Shown one piece after another: positions 56,121-64,000 of a stretch of DNA of 64,000 nucleotides (position 1 is its first letter; every line of letters starts with the position of its first letter). The notes beneath the pieces are model-generated. The model did not search any database, was not told the DNA's origin, and worked only from the letters and a program-made list of their open reading frames with translations. Position numbers and translations under genes: made by a program. The stretch is from Lepidurus packardi (taxonomy: Eukaryota > Arthropoda > Branchiopoda > Notostraca > Triopsidae). The stretch is taken from positions 1 through 64,000 of the forward strand of contig JAKZAN010000067.1 in the NCBI GenBank assembly GCA_023053545.1, given 5' to 3'.

Positions 56121-56699
56121 TCCTTACGGACTGAATTAATTCCTTACGGACTGAATTAATTCCTTACGGACTGAACTAATTCTTTACGGAAGGAATTAAT
56201 TCCTTACGGACTGAATTAATTCCTTACGGACTGAATTAATTCCTTACGGACTGAATTAATTCCTTACGGACTGAATTAATTCCTTACGGACTGAATTAGT
56301 ACCTTACGGAATGAATTAATTCCTTACGGACTGAATTAATTCCTTACGGACTGAATTAATTCCTTACGGATTGAATTAATTCCTTACGGACTGAATTAAT
56401 TCCTTACAGACTGAATTAGCTACTTACGCACTGAACTAATTCTTTACGGAAGGAATTAATTCCTTACGGACTGAATGAATTCCTTACGGACTGAATTAAT
56501 TCCTTACGGACTGAATTAATTCCTTACGGGCTGAATTAATTCCTTACGGACTGAATTAATTCCTTACGGACTGAATTAGTACCTTACGGAATGAATTAAT
56601 TCATTACGGACTTAATTAATTCATTATGGAATTTACTAATTCATTACGGACTTACTTAAATCCTTACCGACCTAATTAATTCATTACGGACTTATTTAA

Positions 56700-58376
56700 T
56701 TCATTACGGACTCAATTAATTCCTTACGGACTGAATTAATTCGTTACGGACTTAATTAATTCACTACGGACTTTAAAATTCCCTACGAACATTATTAATT
56801 CATTACGGACTTAATTAGTTCCTTAGGGACTTAATTAATTCCTTACGGACTTTATTAATTCCTTAAGGAATTATTTAATTCCCTACGGACTTCATTAATT
56901 CATTGCCGACTTTGTTAAATCTTTGGACATAATTAATTCAATACGGACTCAATTAATTCCTTACGGACTTAATTAAATCCTTACCGACTTAATTAATTCA
57001 TTACGGATTTAATTAATTCATTACGGACTTACTTAAATCCTTACCGACCTAATTAATTCATTACGGACTTATTTAATTCATTACGGACTCAATTAATTCC
57101 TTACGGACTGAATTAATTCCTTACGGACTGAATTAATTCCTTACGGAATGAATTAATTCCTTACGGACTGAATTAATTCCTTACGGACGGAATTAATTAA
57201 CTACGGACTGAATTAATTCCTTGGGGACTGAATTAATTCTTTACGGACTGAATTAATTCCTTACGGACTGAATTATTTCCTTACGGACTGAACTAACTCC
57301 TTACGGACTTAACTAAATCCTTACCGGCATAATTAATTCCTTACGGACTTAATTAATTCATTACGGACTTAATTAATTCATTACTGACTTAATTAAATCC
57401 TTACCGACTTAATTAATTCCTTACGTACTGAATTAATTCCTTACTGACTGAATTAATTAGTTACGGACTGAATTAATTCCTTACGGACTGAATTAATTCA
57501 TTACGCACTTAATTAATTCATTACGGACTTAATTAAATCCTTACCGACTTAATTAATTCCTTACGTACTGAATTAATTCCTTACTGACGGAATTAATTAG
57601 TTACGGACTGAATTAATTAATTAAGGACTTAAATAATTCATTACGGACTGAATTAATTCCTTTCGAACTGAATTAATTCTTTATGATTGATTGAATTCCT
57701 TACTTACTGAATTAATTAGTTACGGACTGAATTAATTCCTTACGGACTGAATTAATTAATTACGGACTGAATAAACTACTTACGGACTGAATTAATTCTT
57801 TACCGACTGAATTAATTCCTTGGGGACTGAATTAATTCCTTACGGACTCAATTAATTCCTTACGTACTTAATTAGTTCCTTACGGACTTAATTAATTCAT
57901 TACGGACTTAACTAATTCATTACGGACTTGTTTAAATCCTTACCGACCTAATTAATTCATTACGGACTTATTTAATTCCTTACGGACTTAATTAATTCCT
58001 TACGGATTTTATTAATTCCTTAGGGACTTATTTAATTCCCTACGGACTTAGTTAATTCATTAAGGACTTTATTAATTCATTACGGACTCAATTAATTCCT
58101 TACGGACTGAATTAATTCGTTACGGACTTAATTAATTCACTACGGACTTTAAAATTCCCTACGAACATTATTAATTCATTACGGACTTAATTAGTTCCTT
58201 AGGGACTTAATTAATTCCTTACGGACTTTATTAATTCCTTAAGGAATTATTTAATTCCCTACGGACTTCATTAATTCATTGCCGACTTTGTTAAATCTTT
58301 GGACATAATTATTTCAATAGGGACTCAATTAATTCCTTTCGGACTTAATTAAATCCTTACCGACTTAATTAATTCA
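56700..58376. repeat. Segment pair 1,376 bp apart
   Basis: About 56700-57000 matches 58076-58376 at an offset of 1,376 bp. It includes the unusual short monomer ACTTTAAAATTCC, the TTAAGGAATTATTTAATTCCC stretch split across monomers, and TTGTTAAATCTTTGGAC. The sequence between is ordinary satellite. The span covers both copies. Confidence 0.8.
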
Positions 58377-59269
58377 TTACGGACTTAATTAATTCCTTAC
58401 GGACTGACTTAATTCCTTACGGACTGACTTAATTCCTTACGGACTGAATAAATTCCTTACGGACTGAATTAATTCCTTACGGACTGAATTAATTCCTTAC
58501 GGACTGAATTAATTCCTTACGGACTGAATTAATTCCTTGCGGACTGAATTAGTTCCTTACGGAATGAATTAATTCTTTACGGACTGAATTAATTCCTTAC
58601 GGACTGAATTAATTCCTTACGGATTGAATTAATTCCTTACGGACTGAATTAATTCCTTACGGACTGAATTAACTACTTACGCACTGAATTCATTCCTTGG
58701 GGACTGAATAAATTCCTTACGGACTGAATTAATTCCTTACGGACTGAATTAATTCCTTACGGAATGAATAAATTCTTTACGGACTGAATTAATTCCTTAC
58801 GGACTGAATTAATTCTTTATGATTGATTGAATTCCTTACTTACTGAATTAATTAGTTACGGACTGAATTAATTCCTTACGGACTGAATTAATTAATTACG
58901 GACTGAATTAACTACTTACGGACTGAATTAATTCTTTACCGACTGAATTAATTCCTTGGGGACTGAAATAATTCCTTACGGACTCAATTAATTCATTACG
59001 GACTTAATTATTTCCTTACGGACTGAATTAATTCATTACGGACTTAATGAATCCATTACGGAATTAATTAATTCATTACGGCCTGATTTAATTCCTTACA
59101 GACTGAATTAATTCCTTATGGAATGAATTAATTCCTTACCGACATAATTAATTCCTTACGGAATGAATTAATTCCTTACGTACTTAATTAGTTCCTTACC
59201 GACTTAATTAATTCATTACGGACTTAACTAATTCATTACGGACTTATTTAAATCCTTACCGACTTAATT

Positions 59270-62200
59270 AATTCATTACGGACTTAATTAATTCATTACG
59301 GACTTAATTAATTCCTTACGGACTTAATTAATTCCTTACGGACTTTATTAATTCATTACGGACTTATTTAAATCCTTACCGACTTAATTAATTCATTACG
59401 GACTTAATTAATTCATTACGGACTTAATATATTCCTTACGGACTTAATTAATTCCTTACGAACTTTATTAATTTCTTAGGGAATTATTTAATTCCCTACG
59501 GACTTAGTTAATTCATTACGGACTTTATTAAATCTTTGAACTTAAGTAATTCATTACGGACTCAATTAATTTCTTACGGACTTAATTAATCCATTACGGA
59601 CTTAATTAATTCACTACGGACTTAAATAATTCCCTACGAACTTTATTAATTCATTACGGACTTAATTAATTCCTTACGGACTGAATTAATTAGTCAAATA
59701 CTGATTCAATTCCTTACGGACTGAATTAACTACTAACGGACTGAATTAATTCTTTACCGACTGAATTAATTCCTTGGGGACTGAATTAATTCCTTACGGA
59801 CAGAATTAATTCCTTACGGACTGAATAAATTCCTTACGGCCTGATTTAATTCCTTACAGACTGAATTAACTCCTTATGGACTGAATTAATTCCTTACGGA
59901 CTGACATAATTCCTTACGGACTTCATTATTTCCTTACAGACTGAATTAATTCCTTACGGACTGAATAAATTCCTTACGGACTGAATTAATTCCTTATGGA
60001 CTGAATTAATTCCTTACGGACTGAAATAATTAATAACGGACTGAATTAAATACTTACGGACTGAATTAATTCCTTGGGGACTGAATTAATTCTTTACGGA
60101 CTGAATTAATACCTTACGGACTGAATTAATTCCTTACGGACTGAACTAACTCCTTACGGACTTAATTAATTCCTTACGGACTGAATTAATTCCTTACGGA
60201 ATGAATTAATTCATTATGGACTTAATTAAATCCTTACCGACATAATTAATTCCTTACGGAATGAATTAATTCCTTACGTAATCAATTAATTCGTTATGGA
60301 CTTAATTAAATCCTTACCGGCATAATTAATTTCTTACGTACTGAATTAATTCCTTACTGACTGAATTAATTAGTTACGGACTGAATTAATTCCTTACGGA
60401 CTTAATTAATTCCTTACGGACTTAATTAATTCCTTACGGACTTAATTAATTCATTACGGACTTCATTAATTCCCTACTGACTTAATTAATTCATTACGGA
60501 CTTAATTAATTCATTACGGACTTAATTAATTCATTACGGACTTAATTAATTCCTTACGGACTTAATTAATTCATTACGGACTTTATTAATTCATTACGGA
60601 CTTATTTAAATCCTTACCGAATTAATCAATTCATTACGGACTTAATTAATTCCTTACGGAATTAATTAATTCCTTACGGACTTAAATAATTCCCTACGAA
60701 CTTAATTAATTCATTACGGACTTAATTAATTCCTTACGGACTTAATTAATTCATTACGGATTTAATTAATTCCTTACGGACTTTATTAATTCCTTAGGGA
60801 ATTACTTAATTCGCTACGGACTTAGTTAATTCATTACCGACTTTATTAAATCTTTGGACTTAATTAATTCATTACGGACTCAATTAATTCCTTACGGAAT
60901 GAATTAATTCCTTACGTACTTAATTAGTTCCTTAGAGACTGAATTAATTCCTTACGGACTGAATTAATTCCTTACGGACTTAATTAATTCCTTACGGACT
61001 GAATTAATTCCTTACGGACTGAATAAATTCCTTGCGGACTGAATAAATTCCTTACGGACTGAATAAATTCCTTACGGACTCAATCATTTCTTTACAGACT
61101 GAATTAATTTCTTACAGACTGAATTAATTCTTTACGTACTGAATTAATTCCTTACGGACTGAATTAATTCCTTACGGACTGAATTAATTAATTACGGACT
61201 TACTTAATTCACTACGGACTGAATTAATTCCTTACGGACTGAATTAATTCCTTACGGACTGAATTAGTTCTTTATGATTGATTGAATTCCTTACTTACTG
61301 AATTAATTAGTTACGGACTTAATTAATTCCTTACGGACTGAATTAATTATTTACGGACTGAATTAACTACTTACGGACTGAATTAATTCATTACAAACTG
61401 AATTAATTCATTACAAACTGAATTAATTCCTTGGGGACTGAATTAAATTCTTACGGACTTAATTAATTCATTACGGACTTAATTATATCCTTACGGACTG
61501 AATTATTTCCTTACGGACTGAACTAAGTCCTTACGGACGTAGTTAATTCATTACGGACTGAATTAATTCATTACGGACTTAATTAAATCCTTACCGACTA
61601 AATTAATTCCTTACCTACTGAATAAATTCCTTACGGACTGAATTAATTCGTTACGGTATTAATTAATTCATTTCGGACTGAATTAACTACTTACGGACTC
61701 AATTAATTCCTTGTGAACTGAATTATTTCCTTACGCAGTAAATTAATTCATTACGGACTTAATTAACTACTTACGGACTGAATTAATTCCTTGTGGACTG
61801 AATTAATTCCTTACGGACTTAATTAATTCATTACGGACTTAATTATTTCCTTATGGACTGAATTAATTGCTTACGGACTTAATTTATTCATTACGGACTG
61901 AATTAATTAATTACGGACTAAATTAATTCCTTGCGGACTGAATTAATTCCTTACGGACTGAATTAATTCCTTACGAACTTAATAAATTCCTTACGGAATG
62001 AACTAATTCTTTACGGACGGAATTAATTCCTTACGGACTGAATTAATTCCTTACGGAATGAATTAATTCCTTACGGACTGACTTAATTCCTTACCGACAT
62101 AAATAATTTCTTACGGAATGAATTAATTCCTTACCGACATAATTAATTTCTTACGGACTGAATTAGTTCTTTATGATTGATTGAATTCCTTACTTACTGA

Positions 62201-64000
62201 ATTAATTAGTTACGGACTTAATTAATTCATTACGGACTTAATTAATTCATTACGGACTTAATTAATTCCTTACGGACTTAATTAATTCCTTACGGACTTT
62301 ATTAATTCATTACGGACTTATTTAAATCCTTACCGACTTAATTAATTCATTACGGACTTAATTAATTCATTACGGACTTAATATATTCCTTACGGACTTA
62401 ATTAATTCCTTACGAACTTTATTAATTTCTTAGGGAATTATTTAATTCCCTACGGACTTAGTTAATTCATTACGGACTTTATTAAATCTTTGAACTTAAG
62501 TAATTCATTACGGACTCAATTAATTCCTTACGGACTTAATTAATTTCTTACGGACTTAATTAATCCATTACGGACTTAATTAATTCACTACGGACTTAAA
62601 TAATTCCCTACGAACTTTATTAATTCATTACGGACTTAATTAATTCCTTACGGACTGAATTAATTAGTCAAATACTGATTCAATTCCTTACGGACTGAAT
62701 TAACTACTAACGGACTGAATTAATTCTTTACCGACTGAATTAATTCCTTGGGGACTGAATTAATTCCTTACGGACAGAATTAATTCCTTACGGACTGAAT
62801 AAATTCCTTACGGCCTGATTTAATTCCTTACAGACTGAATTAACTCCTTATGGACTGAATTAATTCCTGACGAACTTAATTAATTCCTTACCGACTTAAT
62901 TAATTCCTTACGTACTGAATTAATTCCTTACGGACTGAATTAATTCCTTACGGACTGACATAATTCCTTACGGACTTCATTATTTCCTTACAGACTGAAT
63001 TAATTCCTTACGGACTGAATAAATTCCTTACGGACTGAATTAATTCCTTATGGACTGAATTAATTCCTTACGGACTGAAATAATTAATAACGGACTGAAT
63101 TAAATACTTACGGACTGAATTAATTCCTTGGGGACTGAATTAATTCCTTACGGAATGAATTAATTCATTATGGACTTAATTAAATCCTTACCGACATAAT
63201 TAATTCCTTACGGAATGAATTAATTCCTTACGTAATGAATTAATTCGTTATGGACTTAATTAAATCCTTACCGGCATAATTAATTTCTTACGTACTGAAT
63301 TAATTCCTTACTGCCTGAATTAATTAGTTACGGACTGAATTAATTCCTTACGGACTTAATTAATTCCTTACGGACTTAATTAATTCCTTACGGACTTAAT
63401 TAATTCCTTACGGACTTAATTCATTCATTACGGACTTCATTAATTCCCTACTGACTTAATTAATTCATTACGGACTTAATTAATTCATTACGGACTTAAT
63501 TAATTCATTACGGACTTAATTAATTCCTTACGGACTTAATTAATTCATTACGGACTTTCTTAATTCATTACGGACTTATTTAAATCCTTACCGAATTAAT
63601 CAATTCATTACGGACTTAATTAATTCCTTACGGAATTAATTAATTCCTTACGGACTTAAATAATTTCCTACGAACTTAATTAATTCATTACGGACTTAAT
63701 TAATTCCTTACGGACTTAATTAATTCATTACGGATTTAATTAATTCTTTACGGACTTTATTAATTCCTTAGGGAATTACTTAATTCGCTACGGACTTAGT
63801 TAATTCATTACCGACTTTATTAAATCTTTGGACTTAATTAATTCATTACGGACTCAATTAATTCCTTACGGAATGAATTAATTCCTTACGTACTTAATTA
63901 GTTCCTTAGAGACTGAATTAATTCCTTACGGACTGAATTAATTCCTTACGGACTTAATTAATTCCTTACGGACTGAATTAATTCCTTACGGACTGAATAA
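59270..64000. repeat. 2,954-bp tandem duplication, second copy incomplete
   Basis: AATCTTTGAACTTAAG at 59531 recurs at 62485, and TTCGTTATGGACTT at 60290 recurs at 63244, both 2,954 bp apart. Copy 1 runs from about 59270 to 62210 and copy 2 from about 62225 to beyond the window. Between these anchors copy 2 gained 20 bp near 62530 and 80 bp near 62870 and lost 100 bp near 63145, which cancel exactly. All of these indels are whole monomers. Confidence 0.87.

Larger units (their letters stand above)
52122..64000. repeat. Right satellite array, 20-bp monomer
   Basis: The same monomer continues in the same orientation to the end of the window. Variants such as TTTATTAATTC, TTCCCTACGG, TTAGGGAATTA and TTAAATCTTTGGAC are common here but rare or absent left of 47.9 kb, so this is a partly distinct subfamily. 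No non-satellite DNA or gene is present. Confidence 0.96.

Noticed and set aside
1..64000. Telomeric repeat or subtelomeric G-rich array
   Set aside because: The monomer is 20 bp and AT-rich; no TTAGGG-like or G-rich strand repeat was seen.
1..64000. CENP-B box
   Set aside because: I looked for the TTCG....A..CGGG pattern near TTCGTTACGG and CATTACGGGCT variants and did not see a full match. Centromere identity therefore rests only on general satellite character.
1..64000. Near-identical blocks as assembly artefacts
   Set aside because: Not fully excluded. Copies differ by scattered substitutions and whole-monomer indels and the two retroelement islands have distinct bases, which argues for real copies. 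Spanning long reads would decide.

Overview
The window is almost wholly satellite DNA from a eukaryotic genome. About 61.7 of 64 kb is a head-to-tail array of a 20-bp monomer, consensus TTCCTTACGGACTGAATTAA (about 35% G+C). It is organised into many different higher-order repeats (HORs) and nested segmental duplications. I found no host gene, tRNA, rRNA or CRISPR array. The only non-satellite DNA is two islands from one Ty3/gypsy-type LTR retrotransposon on the minus strand. Its Gag, with two zinc knuckles, and its Pol remnants resemble the Mag/C-type gypsy lineage common in aquatic invertebrates. A metazoan, probably invertebrate, heterochromatic or centromeric/pericentromeric region is therefore the best guess. 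The species cannot be named from the sequence.

Layout. 1-6.3 kb: 597-bp HOR in two blocks. 6.1-11.6 kb: 1,294-bp and 757-bp duplications and mosaics. 11.6-16.1 kb: 1.85-1.87-kb HOR. 16.1-22.3 kb: mosaic, then the most diverged monomers. 22.3-43.4 kb: large interleaved duplications (offsets about 5.1, 5.7, 2.48 and 1.24 kb), a 2,358-bp HOR, then 658-bp and 878-bp tandem duplications. 43.4-47.41 kb: a very regular 938-bp HOR. 47.41-47.88 kb: retroelement island A (LTR, leader, first 89 gag codons). 47.88-50.33 kb: satellite. 50.33-52.12 kb: retroelement island B (LTR, primer-binding site, complete gag ORF, broken protease, RT tip fused to a partial integrase core). 52.12-64 kb: satellite of a partly different subfamily, including a 2,954-bp tandem duplication that runs off the end.

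How it fits together. The retroelement apparently inserted once into the satellite, as shown by an intact LTR terminus abutting a monomer. It was then truncated at its 3' side. Its 5' end plus at least 260 bp of flanking satellite was later copied 4,245 bp away, so the array's own amplification process carried the element piece along. Array indels are whole monomers or whole blocks, as expected for in-register unequal exchange or replication slippage. Higher-order repeat lengths fall 1-6 bp short of multiples of 20 because particular monomers are 19 bp long. Block coordinates in the satellite were read by eye from landmark monomers and are approximate to about one monomer unless a sharp junction is stated.
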